A stretch of DNA of 57,295 nt from Mesobacillus subterraneus. GTDB lineage: Bacteria; Bacillota; Bacilli; Bacillales; Cytobacillaceae. The notes below the pieces were generated by a model. That model was not told where the DNA came from. It was given only the letters and a program-made list of their open reading frames with translations, and did no database searches. Position numbers and translations under genes: made by a program. The stretch's first letter is position 1, and every line of letters starts with the position of its first letter. The stretch is taken from the NCBI RefSeq assembly GCF_003937825.1, contig NZ_RSFW01000023.1:1-57295 (forward strand), in the 5' to 3' direction. Shown piece after piece: positions 46,232-57,263 of the stretch.

Positions 46232-46242
46232 GCCAAATTTAC

Positions 46243-48210
<1,968 letters not shown>

Positions 48211-48241
48211 CTAAAACTGCTAGTTCATTCTAATAGTAGAT

Positions 48242-48250
48242 ATTATACCA
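48242..48250 (-). promoter_or_regulatory. Extended -10 promoter of metG
   Basis: TGGTATAAT on the minus strand forms a perfect extended -10 about 47 bp before metG. No good -35 is present at 17 bp. Confidence 0.5.
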
Positions 48251-48309
48251 GCTAATGCCTCCGGTTTCCTAACACTTTTGCTGAGTCAAATCACCTGTCC
48301 TTGCAGATA

Positions 48310-48640
48310 TTCGACATTATTTTCTCTGTCATGTTCATTTTTTTTAAAAATATCTCGAACTACCGACGTATTTCCCAGAAAGTTGACGAATTTTGTCATT
48401 AGGGAAACGATGATAAGCTTTAACAGAAAACTTCACTTATAAAACCTACCATACAGTCCTGCCCTGACATAAAGTTAGAAGTCTGATAGGAAGGATCATT
48501 AAAAGGAAAAAAGTCTAATAAAATCATTGCCATTTGTGCTGGATGAATATACCCGATTACAAAATAAAGTCCCTTTGGTTATAAATATGACAAACTTGTG
48601 ACATTTTGTCGAAAGCCATTGTAGAATTTTGTCGAATTTT
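48310..48640 (+). promoter_or_regulatory. Cluster of Spo0A-box-like motifs far upstream of abrB
   Basis: The 700-bp gap between metG and abrB holds TTCGACA (48310-48316), TTGACGAA (48383-48390), and two perfect TTTGTCGAA boxes (48605-48613 and 48628-48636). An extended -10 TGATATTAT lies just after the second (about 48647-48655), with the box over the -35 position. These are in addition to the pair at the abrB promoter. The rest of 48417-48600 and 48660-48790 is AT-rich, and I see no gene in it. Confidence 0.5.
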
Positions 48641-48799
48641 GCGAGTGATATTATACAGGCAATAATATTTTTCTTCCCCCACCAAAAACAACAATCCCCG
48701 CCAAATCTCATTTTATGTAGAGCTTACATTCTCCAAACGTTGATATGAAAAGGTTTGCACAGTGTGTTAAAATTTGTTAATAAAAGAAAAATAATTTAA

Positions 48800-48864
48800 T
48801 TGACGGTTATTGGAATCGCTGGTATTATAAAACCAATAAGAGAATTATGTCGAATAATGACGAA
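48800..48864 (+). promoter_or_regulatory. abrB promoter with two downstream Spo0A boxes
   Basis: TTGACG (48800-48805), 17-bp spacer and TATTAT (48823-48828) form the promoter. TGTCGAA (48849-48855) and TGACGAA (48858-48864) follow it, 9 bp apart. This matches the B. subtilis abrB leader, where Spo0A-P bound just downstream of the start site shuts abrB off. Confidence 0.85.
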
Positions 48865-48899
48865 TTAATAGATGGGAAAATGAGAGGAGATTATTAATT

Positions 48900-49187
48900 A
48901 TGAAATCTACTGGTATTGTACGTAAAGTTGATGAACTTGGCCGCGTGGTTATTCCAATCGAACTAAGAAGGACTCTTGGAATTGCTGAAAAGGATGCATT
49001 GGAAATTTATGTTGATGACGATCGCATCATTCTTAAGAAGTACAAGCCTAACATGACTTGCCACATCACTGGTGAAGTTTCTGACAACAACATCACATTG
49101 GCAGGCGGCAAGCTAATCCTTAGCCGTGAAGGTGCAGAACAACTTCTTAAAGAAATTCAAGGTAACTTCGAGCCTGTAAAAGCATAA
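48900..49187 (+). CDS. abrB: Transition-state regulator AbrB
   Basis: A 95-residue global repressor of stationary-phase genes. The N-terminal swapped-hairpin DNA-binding domain (MKSTGIVRKVDELGRVVIPI, EKDALEIYVDDDRIILKKYK) is almost identical to B. subtilis AbrB. The C-terminal part carries CHITGEVSDNN and GGKLILSREGAEQL. It is the only protein gene on the plus strand, divergent from metG and convergent with rsmI. GAGGAG lies about 12 bases before the ATG. The spoVT product is its forespore paralogue. Confidence 0.98.
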   Translation: MKSTGIVRKVDELGRVVIPIELRRTLGIAEKDALEIYVDDDRIILKKYKPNMTCHITGEVSDNNITLAGGKLILSREGAEQLLKEIQGNFEPVKA

Positions 49188-49198
49188 ATAACAATAGT

Positions 49199-49246
49199 AA
49201 AGAGGGTGCCCAAAGATATTCATACTTTTGGGCACCCTCTTTACTT
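49199..49246 (+). terminator. Two-way terminator between abrB and rsmI
   Basis: AAAGAGGGTGCCCAAA (49199-49214) pairs perfectly with TTTGGGCACCCTCTTT (49227-49242). T-rich sequence follows on the plus side; on the minus side the stem itself ends in TTT, so it can also stop rsmI transcripts weakly. Confidence 0.9.
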
Positions 49247-49262
49247 TTATTAAAATTTGGCC

Positions 49263-49394
49263 GTTGATTTTCCGTTTCAGTCACTTCGCTTTCCGCGGGG
49301 ATGGCGGTGAGCCTCCTCGTCGCTATTCGCTCCTGCGGGGTCTCACCTGTCCATCTTATCCCGCAGGAGTCTCGTGCCTTCCACTCCAATCAAC
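49263..49394 (-). repeat. Dispersed structured element, family A copy 5
   Basis: A 132-bp copy between the convergent abrB and rsmI genes with ends GTTGATT and AATCAAC. On the minus strand CTCCTGCGGG pairs with CCCGCAGGAG and GGTGAG with CTCACC; the four arms alternate, so the two helices would interlock. Confidence 0.85.
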
Positions 49395-49435
49395 TCAGGT
49401 TTAAATATATGATTTAATCCTAAAATTAAACTATT

Positions 49436-50317
49436 TTATTCATCTATATGATACGCCTGGTATACTTCCCGCTTTTGCATGCCTCTGTCTTTTGCTGTTT
49501 GTTTGATTGCGTCCTTGGAGTTCATTTGTTCTTTTGAAATGTAATGTTCGACATGCTCATTCAGGCTTAATTGTTCCCACCATTGGTTCTCTTCTTCAAC
49601 AATGGAATCTGCTGAGGCTCCTTCCATGATCAAGACAAATTCGCCGCGGACTTCTTCCGCTTCTGTCCATGCCAGTGCCTCAGAAATCGTTCCCCTAAGA
49701 AATTCTTCATATTTCTTTGTCAGTTCACGGCAAAGGACGATTCTTCGGTCACCAAGTGTATCTAGCATGACGGACAGCGTTTCCTTAAGCCGGTGGGGGG
49801 ATTCATAAAGGACAATGGTTGCTGTTTGCTTTGCCAGCTGCTCAAGTTCCTTCTTTTTATCCTTTTTTCCTCTCTGGAGGAATCCATAATAATAGAAGGG
49901 TTGCGGCACGATGCCAGAAGCAATCAATGCAGTCAGGGCGGCATTGGCCCCTGGCAGCGGAACAACAGTCAGGCCCTCAGCAATTGCTTCTGCCACCAGT
50001 TCGGTACCCGGGTCGGAAATGGTCGGCATTCCGGCATCACTCACAAGCGCCACTTTGGCCCCTTCTCTGATTCTCTCGATCAACTTATGGCCGCTGCTTT
50101 CCTTATTATGCTCGTGGTAGCTGGTGATGGGCGTTTCAATCTCAAAGTAATTGCAAAGTTTTTTCGTATTTCGCGTATCTTCTGCTGCAATCAAGTCCGC
50201 TTCCTTCATGATCCGGAGTGCCCTGAAGGTCATGTCCTCGAGATTCCCGATCGGCGTCGGAACCAGATACAGGATCCCTTTTTCCTCTTCCCGTTCAAAG
50301 CTCTTTTGCTGCTGCAT
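49436..50317 (-). CDS. rsmI: 16S rRNA 2'-O-ribose C1402 methyltransferase
   Basis: Methylates the 2'-hydroxyl of C1402 in 16S rRNA. The tetrapyrrole-methylase-type SAM fold shows LVPTPIGNLEDMTFRAL, AEDTRNTKKL, VSDAGMPTISDPG and PLPGANAALTALIASG. A C-terminal helical extension ends KREVYQAYHIDE. The 293 residues match B. subtilis YabC. It begins 24 bases after the yabB stop. Confidence 0.96.
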   Translation of the reverse strand: MQQQKSFEREEEKGILYLVPTPIGNLEDMTFRALRIMKEADLIAAEDTRNTKKLCNYFEIETPITSYHEHNKESSGHKLIERIREGAKVALVSDAGMPTISDPGTELVAEAIAEGLTVVPLPGANAALTALIASGIVPQPFYYYGFLQRGKKDKKKELEQLAKQTATIVLYESPHRLKETLSVMLDTLGDRRIVLCRELTKKYEEFLRGTISEALAWTEAEEVRGEFVLIMEGASADSIVEEENQWWEQLSLNEHVEHYISKEQMNSKDAIKQTAKDRGMQKREVYQAYHIDE

Positions 50318-50341
50318 TAAAAACCACCCGTTCCTCTTCGC

Positions 50342-51085
50342 TTATTTGCTTCCATAAAGCATCTCTTTCACAACCGGGGTATACTCATTGTTCTCATCAT
50401 AGACAATCAATGGCTCGAGAATTTTAAGGTCCGGACTTCCATCCTTGATTGCCTCTACGAGCAAGGTGTTCGCTTCCTTCCCGGCCTTAGGATAGACAAA
50501 CTGGATCCTTTTCGGTTCCAGCCTGTATTTCCGCATTATTTCTATAATATCAATCAGCCTTCCGGGACGGTGGACAAATGCGACCTTGCCTCCCTGCTTC
50601 ACAAGCTGGCTCGATGACTTAACCGCATCCTCCAGCGTGCAAAGGATTTCATGACGTGCAATCGCCAAGTGTTCATTCGCATTGATTTCTTCTCTTGAGG
50701 GGGTCGGAAAATAAGGCGGGTTGCAGGTAACGACATCATATTTCTCATATCCGAGCTGTTTAGGTGCATCCTTGAGGTCTCCATGAACCATCTTCAGCCG
50801 TTCGCCAAGCTCATTGTATTCAATGCTGCGGACAGCCATATCATACAGCCGCTCCTGGATTTCCACTCCGGTGATTTCCCCTTTTGTCCTCGCGCTTAAA
50901 AACAGCGGAATCACACCATTGCCGCTGCACAGGTCGACAATCCGCCCCTTTTGGATTGGCACCCATACAAACCGTGCAATCAGGACAGCATCCAGGGAGA
51001 AAGAAAACACATTCGGACTCTGGATGATCCGTAAATCCTCTGCCAGCAAATAATCCAATCGTTCATCTTTACGTAAATTAACCAT
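50342..51085 (-). CDS. yabB: TrmN6-like tRNA(Val) adenine-N6 methyltransferase
   Basis: A 247-residue SAM methyltransferase expected to modify A37 of tRNA-Val. The SAM loop is [16 protein letters not shown], the acidic site GVEIQERL, and the catalytic motif [10 protein letters not shown] (NPPY). [20 protein letters not shown] and QFVYPKAG are family segments. I use ATG 51085, with GGAGG 8 bases upstream; an in-frame start at 51148 would add 21 residues absent from B. subtilis YabB. Confidence 0.93.
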   Translation of the reverse strand: MVNLRKDERLDYLLAEDLRIIQSPNVFSFSLDAVLIARFVWVPIQKGRIVDLCSGNGVIPLFLSARTKGEITGVEIQERLYDMAVRSIEYNELGERLKMVHGDLKDAPKQLGYEKYDVVTCNPPYFPTPSREEINANEHLAIARHEILCTLEDAVKSSSQLVKQGGKVAFVHRPGRLIDIIEIMRKYRLEPKRIQFVYPKAGKEANTLLVEAIKDGSPDLKILEPLIVYDENNEYTPVVKEMLYGSK

Positions 51086-51148
51086 ATGTAAATCCTCCAA
51101 CATTGAAGCCTTATAAAAATAGCCTTCCCTATTAAGGAAGGCTGCCAA

Positions 51149-51523
51149 TTATTTTTTATTAAGAAAGGACAGGCAGAACAGGCAATCTTCTTTCCGCGGG
51201 CTGCCAAAATGCAGGTTGCAGATGTGAAAACCTTCCTGATACAGGCGGGCAAGGTTATCGTAGCCTTCACCGATGTCGACTACATTCCGATCGCCCTGTT
51301 CCTGATTGCTTTTCCCCTTACCGCTTTTCTTAATGTTTGGATCCTTTTTACCAACGATGGTTTGATCCAGACGGCGTCTTAAATGCTCATTTTCCAGCTT
51401 TAAAGCGTTATTCTCTTCTAGAATTTCTGCCAAATGCTGTTTTAACTCACCAAGCTGACGGTATAGATCACCAATCTGCGATTCCATATTACTTACTGAG
51501 TCAAAAATATCTTTTTTATCCAC
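51149..51523 (-). CDS. yabA: Replication initiation control protein YabA
   Basis: Restrains DnaA and binds the DnaN clamp, preventing extra rounds of initiation. Residues about 1-60 form a leucine-zipper coiled coil ([32 protein letters not shown]). A charged linker leads to the zinc-binding tail [20 protein letters not shown]. The start is GTG 51523 with GAGGTGG upstream, giving 125 residues beginning DKKDIFDS; an earlier in-frame codon lies inside ricT. It is 13 bases after ricT. Confidence 0.95.
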   Translation of the reverse strand: MDKKDIFDSVSNMESQIGDLYRQLGELKQHLAEILEENNALKLENEHLRRRLDQTIVGKKDPNIKKSGKGKSNQEQGDRNVVDIGEGYDNLARLYQEGFHICNLHFGSPRKEDCLFCLSFLNKK

Positions 51524-51536
51524 CTGTTCCACCTCA

Positions 51537-52367
51537 TTAATCTGTGGATGATTGCAACGATACAGCTCCTGCTTCCTGTATTTCCTCAAGTGTGTATTCC
51601 AGCACGCGTTCCTGGCCGGCTACATCGACTTGCATGACTCGTTCCAGGATGTTCAATCCGACAACCTTTCCAGGACCATCAGGGGTCACAATCATTTCAC
51701 CCAGATCTGGCAGCTGTTCCTTCGCTGTTTCATACTCATCGTTCTCGTATTTCAAACAGCACATCAGCCTGCCGCATAGGCCTGAAATCTTTGTTGGATT
51801 AAGCGAGAGGTTCTGATCCTTGGCCATCTTGATTGAAACTGGATCAAAGTCTCCCAGGAACGTGGAGCAGCAAAGCATTCTGCCGCATGGTCCTATGCCG
51901 CCAAGCATTTTCGCTTCATCCCTGACACCAATCTGGCGAAGCTCGATCCTTGTCCGGAAAATCGAGGCCAAATCCTTGACCAGTTCCCGGAAATCGACGC
52001 GGCCGTCAGCCGTGAAGTAAAAAATGACTTTATTGCGGTCAAATGTATATTCAACATCAACAAGCTTCATATCTAGCTGATGTTCATTCACTTTTTCACT
52101 GCAAACATCGTACGCTTCCTTTGCAGCTGTTTTGTTCTCCTCGACAATAAGGCGATCCTTCTGATCTGCAATTCTGACTACCTTTTTCAGAGGCAGGACT
52201 ACATCCTTTTCGCCGACCTGTTTACGGGGAGTTACCACTCTTCCGTACTCAACGCCCCTTACAGTTTCGACAATGACGAATTCGTCCTTTTGAATTGAGA
52301 GATCTCCGGGATCAAAATAATAAATCTTTCCCGCCTTTTTAAAGCGGACACCTACTACATCATACAA
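51537..52367 (-). CDS. ricT: RicT, Fe-S protein of the RNase Y regulatory complex
   Basis: Part of the RicA-RicF-RicT (YaaT) complex that carries iron-sulfur clusters, adjusts RNase Y cleavage of many mRNAs and supports sporulation and competence. The PSP1 domain covers about 60-145. The conserved cysteines are Cys161, Cys166 and Cys167 (GPCGRMLCC) and Cys198, Cys203 and Cys204 (GLCGRLMCC). The start is TTG 52367 with AGGAGG 9 bases upstream, overlapping the holB stop. Confidence 0.95.
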   Translation of the reverse strand: MYDVVGVRFKKAGKIYYFDPGDLSIQKDEFVIVETVRGVEYGRVVTPRKQVGEKDVVLPLKKVVRIADQKDRLIVEENKTAAKEAYDVCSEKVNEHQLDMKLVDVEYTFDRNKVIFYFTADGRVDFRELVKDLASIFRTRIELRQIGVRDEAKMLGGIGPCGRMLCCSTFLGDFDPVSIKMAKDQNLSLNPTKISGLCGRLMCCLKYENDEYETAKEQLPDLGEMIVTPDGPGKVVGLNILERVMQVDVAGQERVLEYTLEEIQEAGAVSLQSSTD

Positions 52368-53367
52368 GTGTAGATCCCTCCTGCAATTTTAACACCAGCT
52401 CTTCCATGAGCAGCTGGGGATTCATATTGGCATGCAGCTTCCTCTTCGCCTCCAGAATGGCTGCCATTTGTTCGGTAAGACGCCGTCCGGATGTCTGTAA
52501 TGCAAACTGTTCTAAACGTGAGCTTTCGTTTAGATATACAACCTGGTCCTTCTTGCCAAGCTGAATGTATAATAAATCCTTAAAAATAAGAAGTAATAAA
52601 TCCAAACCTCTGTCAATCTGTTCTTTCTCTTTGAAGTGCGTAAACCAGTTTTCCTGAAGCGTGACCATAGCTTCAAGGGAATTCTTTTTCAGCACTTCAT
52701 ATAATTTTAACACTATTTTTTGTGCTTGTGCAAACCAATCATCATGACTTATCTCTAAAGCTTCTTCCAAATTATTCGTAAGCTGTGCCAACAGCGGTGC
52801 CAGTTGCGGCTGGATCCCGTTTGCGACCAATTGCTCTGCCATATTTTTGGGAGATAATGGCGTAAAATTGATCAGCTGGCATCTCGATAATATGGTCGGG
52901 AGCATTTTCTGTGACTGCTCGGTAATCAGCACCGCCACCGTACCCGGATGCGGTTCCTCAAGAAACTTGAGCAGACTGTTCGCCGCATTGGTCGTCATCC
53001 GATCTGCATGGACGATGGTATACAGCTTGTTCTTCGACTCCACCCCGGTTTTCGAGAATTCCTCCTGCAGCTGCTGGATCTGTCCCTTCTTGATCGACAT
53101 GCCATCCGGTTCGACAAGATGAATATCCGGGTGGTTGCCATGGTTGATCCTTCTGCAGTTCAAGCAGGCTTCACAAGGCTTAAAGCCTTCTATAGGATCC
53201 AGGCAGTTAATGCTCTTGGCAAGCAGAAGACTCATCTCCTTTTTGCCCGTTCCCCTCATACCCTCAAACAAATACGCATGGGCGATTCGATTTTTCAGGA
53301 TGCTGTTTTTAATCATCTTCAGAACATTCTGCTGAAGTCCCTCCAGCTCGTCCCATGTCTTTGCCAA
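52360..53367 (-). CDS. holB: DNA polymerase III delta-prime subunit
   Basis: A clamp-loader subunit that loads the DnaN clamp together with delta and the DnaX product. The AAA+ fold has AYLFEGMRGTGKKEM (P-loop region), a four-cysteine zinc module (CLDPIEGFKPCEACLNC), TANAANSLLKFLEEP-type sensor text and TILSRC. I favour TTG 53367 (MAKTWDEL, like B. subtilis MAISWKEM), with GTGAG 8 bases upstream; GTG 53376 is in frame three codons earlier. It lies between yaaR and ricT. Confidence 0.94.
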   Translation of the reverse strand: MAKTWDELEGLQQNVLKMIKNSILKNRIAHAYLFEGMRGTGKKEMSLLLAKSINCLDPIEGFKPCEACLNCRRINHGNHPDIHLVEPDGMSIKKGQIQQLQEEFSKTGVESKNKLYTIVHADRMTTNAANSLLKFLEEPHPGTVAVLITEQSQKMLPTILSRCQLINFTPLSPKNMAEQLVANGIQPQLAPLLAQLTNNLEEALEISHDDWFAQAQKIVLKLYEVLKKNSLEAMVTLQENWFTHFKEKEQIDRGLDLLLLIFKDLLYIQLGKKDQVVYLNESSRLEQFALQTSGRRLTEQMAAILEAKRKLHANMNPQLLMEELVLKLQEGSTLV

Positions 53368-53380
53368 TGGAATCACTCAC

Positions 53381-53821
53381 TTACGTATATAAATTGATCA
53401 ACAGGCCTTTGATTTCCCCGATTCTCCCGAGGATATCGATCTGTTCATCCTTGTCATTCATTAACTCTTCCGTCAGTTCAACCAACTTTTCATCGATCGT
53501 CTCGACGAGCTTCAGCGAGCGGCCTTCTCCATACTGGTTCCAGCTGTGCGAATGCTTGAGCTCCATTCCAAAGCTGACCGTTTCTTTTACAAACTGTTTG
53601 ACCAGCGTCTTGAACTTTGCCAGGTCCTTGAACGTCCGGGACCGGGCAAGCCTCTCACCGGCAGACTCGACTTCCTTCATTAATTGCTGAAGCTGCCCGA
53701 GCTGCAATTTGTGTTCCTGCTTTTGGACAAGCTCATTGAACTTGATTCCGCCCCCTGGCTGCTGTTTTTGATCCTGGCGTACTTTATCCATATTAAGGCG
53801 TAAATCCTGATTAATCTTCAT
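53381..53821 (-). CDS. yaaR: DUF327 family protein YaaR
   Basis: A 146-residue protein of unknown function, conserved in Firmicutes between darA and holB. Residues about 30-145 are highly charged helices (FNELVQKQEHKLQLGQLQQL, RTFKDLAKFKTLVKQFVKET) ending with GRIGEIKGLLINLYT. There is no signal peptide or catalytic motif. GGAGG is about 11 bases before the ATG. I cannot assign a role beyond linkage to replication and nucleotide genes. Confidence 0.9.
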   Translation of the reverse strand: MKINQDLRLNMDKVRQDQKQQPGGGIKFNELVQKQEHKLQLGQLQQLMKEVESAGERLARSRTFKDLAKFKTLVKQFVKETVSFGMELKHSHSWNQYGEGRSLKLVETIDEKLVELTEELMNDKDEQIDILGRIGEIKGLLINLYT

Positions 53822-53848
53822 CTCTTGCTAAACCTCCGGGCTTTCCCG

Positions 53849-54178
<330 letters not shown>

Positions 54179-54414
54179 TCATTTACCCCCTAGTAATATT
54201 TTAATTTTATTATCATGTCGTTTGCTTCCGTAACGTTTGTATCCTTATTATAACAGGATTCCTGGGACAACACATGATATAAACGTAAAATTCCATTGCC
54301 TTCCAGCCAGAAATATTCAGGAATCTTTGGACTTGAACTGATTAATGATCAATTGCATATGAACGATGCGTTAACATAAGTGTTTAGTTGTAATTCCAAG
54401 GAAATTCTTGATGT

Positions 54415-54447
54415 TAAAAAACAAGCCTGACGGAGAACAAGGCTTGT
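54415..54447 (-). terminator. Terminator after tmk
   Basis: ACAAGCC (54421-54427) pairs with GGCTTGT (54441-54447); T runs stand on both sides, with TTTTTTAAC on the minus strand. Confidence 0.8.
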
Positions 54448-54461
54448 TTTTGTTGACTCAT

Positions 54462-55094
54462 TTATTTATTCAATAACTCTTTAATTTTGGCTTCGGCTTG
54501 GTTGTATACGGTCTCCAGGTCTTTGGAAGCATCGATCTGAACAATCCTGTCCGAAAACCTATTTGACAGGATGAGATATCCCTCACGTACTTTCTGGTGA
54601 AATTCAAGCTTTTCCAGGTCGAGACGATTGACTTCGCGCCCTTTATTTTTATTGATTCTTTCAAGGCCGACTTCAGGGGCAACATCAAAATACAGAGTCA
54701 GTTTAGGCATCATATCCTCAATTGCAAATTGATTGATCGAGTAAACCTCGTCAATGCCCAGCCCGCGGGCAAATCCCTGGTAAGCTAGTGAACTGTCAAC
54801 GAAACGGTCACATAGAATGATTTTGCCCTTTTCAAGAGCAGGTTTCACTTTTTCCGCAAGATGCTGCCTTCTCGCTGCTGCGTATAGCAAGGCCTCTGTC
54901 CGTGGATCCATTGCTGTATTTTCCGGATCGAGGATGACTTTCCTGATTTGCTCGGCAATCTCGATACCGCCCGGCTCACGGGTGGCAACCACTTCGAATC
55001 CTTCATTCACAAGATTCGCGGCCAGCATCTGAATGATCGTCGTCTTACCCGAGCCATCCGGGCCTTCGATCGTGATGAATATTCCGTTCTCCAT
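54462..55094 (-). CDS. tmk: Thymidylate kinase
   Basis: Phosphorylates dTMP to dTDP for DNA synthesis; essential. Motifs are the P-loop [10 protein letters not shown] (about 10-19), TREPGG (about 38-43), [13 protein letters not shown] (about 94-106, DRF motif) and the LID segment. The 210 residues match the family. The ATG directly follows the yaaO stop with no gap, so the two are coupled as in B. subtilis. Confidence 0.97.
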   Translation of the reverse strand: MENGIFITIEGPDGSGKTTIIQMLAANLVNEGFEVVATREPGGIEIAEQIRKVILDPENTAMDPRTEALLYAAARRQHLAEKVKPALEKGKIILCDRFVDSSLAYQGFARGLGIDEVYSINQFAIEDMMPKLTLYFDVAPEVGLERINKNKGREVNRLDLEKLEFHQKVREGYLILSNRFSDRIVQIDASKDLETVYNQAEAKIKELLNK

Positions 55095-56522
55095 TTAAAT
55101 CCCCCAACTCTTATACACTTTTATTTCACCAGCATGCAACTTCTCGCCGCCCTGGATTTTTGCTTGTTTATTTCTCAAATATTGAATGACGTGGACATCA
55201 TCATCTGACACCAATTCCCCTGGCAGGCATAGCGGAATACCTGGAGGATATGGAATGATTGATTCTGCACAAATTCTTCCCACTGAGAAGTCCAGCGAAA
55301 CAAATTCTGTTTGCAGGCTGTCCATTTCCTTATAGCCTACTGCTAAAGTGGTCACCTTTTTATTCATTTGCCTGTATTCAGGCTGATTCATTCCATTAGG
55401 GATGCTGGCTGATGCCTCTGCGATTCTTTCCGCTGCCTCCCGCAAATCATGTACCATTCCCTTTTTTAATAAAGAAAGTACGAACAGTACATTATAAGGA
55501 TCGGCTAACTCGGTAAAAATGCCCTTATCCTCAAGCAGCCTTTGAAGTTCGAACCCTGACAATCCTTTTGCCTGGATGGTCATTTTCAGCGGGTCATCCG
55601 CCTTAAGTATTTTTATCGTATCCAATTGGTCAATCCTTTGGCGGAATGATTCAATCTCATCCCGCAGATACGAAACATCTTCGTCTTTATATGTACCCAG
55701 ATAACTGCGTGCCAAATCAAGGGACGCCATCAGCGGATAGGAAGGGCTGCTTGACTGGAGCGCCTGCAAATAAAATTGCAGCTTACTCAATGGCACCCGG
55801 TTCGTCTGATGATGGAGATAAGCTCCCATCGTCATCGCCGGCAAAGTCTTATGTGCGGACTGCACGACAACATCCGCTCCTAGCTCGACTGCGGATGGCG
55901 GGAAATAATCCCCGGCAATAAAATGGACACCATGGGCCTCATCCACAAGAACAGGAATATCATGTTGGTGTGCCAAATCAATAATTCCCTTCAGGTCGTA
56001 CGTCAATCCATAATAATTAGGATACGTTAAAATAATGGCTTTGGCATCGGGAAATTGTCTTAAAGCCTCATCCACTGCCTCGGTACTTAGGCCCGCTGCT
56101 GCACCGTATTCCTGATTGTATTCAGGGCTGACCCATACCGGATTGGCTTTGGCCAATTTGAGCGCATTCATGACTGATTTATGGGAGTTCCGCTGCACCA
56201 GTACACGGTCTCCTTCATCAATGGCAGAAAGGATCATCGCCAGGTTTCCTACAGTTGACCCATTTATTAATAAAAAGCTCTTATTGGTATTGTACAACTC
56301 CGCAAGAAGATTCTCAGCTTCTAAAATAACACCCTCCGGAGAATGAAGGTCATCCAATCCAGTAATTTCTGTCGCATCCAGTTTTAAGACATCTTTAAAG
56401 AAAGCCTGTCCCTCATTTGGATAGACATCACCATACTTATGCCCAGGAACATGAAACGATATAGGCTTTTTTCCATGGTGGTTGACCAACTGGCTGTACA
56501 AAGGTGTTTTCGATTGATCCAT
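55095..56522 (-). CDS. yaaO: Orn/Lys/Arg decarboxylase-family protein YaaO
   Basis: A PLP fold-type I protein of the ornithine/lysine/arginine decarboxylase family. The PLP lysine is Lys225 in VVQSAHKTLPAMTMGAYLH; the cofactor aspartate is in VLVDEAHGVHF (His200 region). A C-terminal decarboxylase domain follows (GRICAESIIPYPPGIPLCLP). The 475 residues match B. subtilis YaaO. The true substrate is not evident; polyamine synthesis is handled by another protein (SpeA) in B. subtilis. AAGGTGAG precedes the ATG. Confidence 0.9.
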   Translation of the reverse strand: MDQSKTPLYSQLVNHHGKKPISFHVPGHKYGDVYPNEGQAFFKDVLKLDATEITGLDDLHSPEGVILEAENLLAELYNTNKSFLLINGSTVGNLAMILSAIDEGDRVLVQRNSHKSVMNALKLAKANPVWVSPEYNQEYGAAAGLSTEAVDEALRQFPDAKAIILTYPNYYGLTYDLKGIIDLAHQHDIPVLVDEAHGVHFIAGDYFPPSAVELGADVVVQSAHKTLPAMTMGAYLHHQTNRVPLSKLQFYLQALQSSSPSYPLMASLDLARSYLGTYKDEDVSYLRDEIESFRQRIDQLDTIKILKADDPLKMTIQAKGLSGFELQRLLEDKGIFTELADPYNVLFVLSLLKKGMVHDLREAAERIAEASASIPNGMNQPEYRQMNKKVTTLAVGYKEMDSLQTEFVSLDFSVGRICAESIIPYPPGIPLCLPGELVSDDDVHVIQYLRNKQAKIQGGEKLHAGEIKVYKSWGI

Positions 56523-56580
56523 AGTCTCACCTTAACAAATTTAAATTCATACTAATCTATTCTAACACTGTTCGTTAGCA

Positions 56581-56610
56581 AAAAAAATAAAAGCTCAAAT
56601 TTGAGCTTTT
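56581..56610 (-). terminator. Terminator after csfB
   Basis: The palindrome AAAAGCTCAAATTTGAGCTTTT (56589-56610) overlaps the csfB stop codon and is followed on the minus strand by ATTTTTTT. Confidence 0.85.
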
Positions 56611-56812
56611 AACTGTAAATGCCTGGTTTCGTCACTTTCCTTAACTTCTCCACGTAATATTTATATTTAGGATCACTCGTATCTGTCTTGATCATGATGC
56701 TCTCACAGTCCGTGCAAATAAAAGAAGTATACAGGTGTATGCCAGCACTTTTCGTCTGTTCGCAAATCACACATGTCTCCCCAACCTGTTTCCTTGCTAA
56801 AAGCGAACCCAA
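56609..56812 (-). CDS. csfB: Anti-sigma-G factor CsfB (Gin)
   Basis: A small zinc protein that blocks sigma-G activity in the early forespore and in the mother cell. The 67 residues show Cys14 and Cys17 (CVIC) and Cys33 and Cys36 (CTDC), plus the conserved GIHLYTSFIC and TSDPKY segments. I set the start at TTG 56812, with GGAGG 8 bases upstream; GTG 56821 lies on that site. A near-perfect sigma-F promoter precedes it. It is next to an rRNA operon, as in B. subtilis. Confidence 0.94.
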   Translation of the reverse strand: MGSLLARKQVGETCVICEQTKSAGIHLYTSFICTDCESIMIKTDTSDPKYKYYVEKLRKVTKPGIYS

Positions 56813-56833
56813 ATCCTCCACCTCCGTACACCT

Positions 56834-56862
56834 ATTGTTGCCAGGAACCCGACTTTGTATAC
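56834..56862 (-). promoter_or_regulatory. Sigma-F promoter of csfB
   Basis: GTATA (56858-56862), a 15-bp spacer and GGCAACAAT (56834-56842) match GYATA-N15-GGNNANANT at every fixed base, about 22 bp before csfB. Confidence 0.85.
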
Positions 56863-56869
56863 AATTTTC

Positions 56870-57226
56870 CGAATAATATTTTCAAAAGTTTAATTGTTTT
56901 ATATTTTATGATTGACATTCAATTTCCTTGTATGTCTTACAACAATTTAGGTTGGTTTATTATTTTCTGCAGGGAAAACAGAGGGACGGTTCTTGTGTTT
57001 TAATTGAAATGGAGGCTGGGGAACTACTTTTGAAGGCGCAGGGCACGTTTTTTTGCTTAATATAGATAAAATCTTGCTGGGTAATATGGATTTTAGAAGC
57101 TCAGCTTTGATTTTATTGCTTGATTACTAATTTTATCAACCACATCTGCGGATATATCGATCAACTCACTCATCTAGAACTTATGCCAGAAAAACTCTGA
57201 GAACCTGAGTAGAGAATCCTACACAT
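56870..57226. other. Intergenic stretch with nothing recognisable
   Basis: About 357 bp of AT-rich sequence between the csfB promoter and the rRNA terminator. I see no convincing gene, repeat of families A or B, hairpin or promoter in it. Confidence 0.6.
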
Positions 57227-57260
57227 AAAAAAAAGGACAGCCATAACAGCTGTCCTTTTT
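57227..57260 (-). terminator. Terminator of the upstream rRNA operon
   Basis: AAAAGGACAGC (57231-57241) pairs with GCTGTCCTTTT (57249-57259) across a 7-base loop, followed by eight T on the minus strand, just after 5S rRNA. Confidence 0.93.
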
Positions 57261-57263
57261 GGT

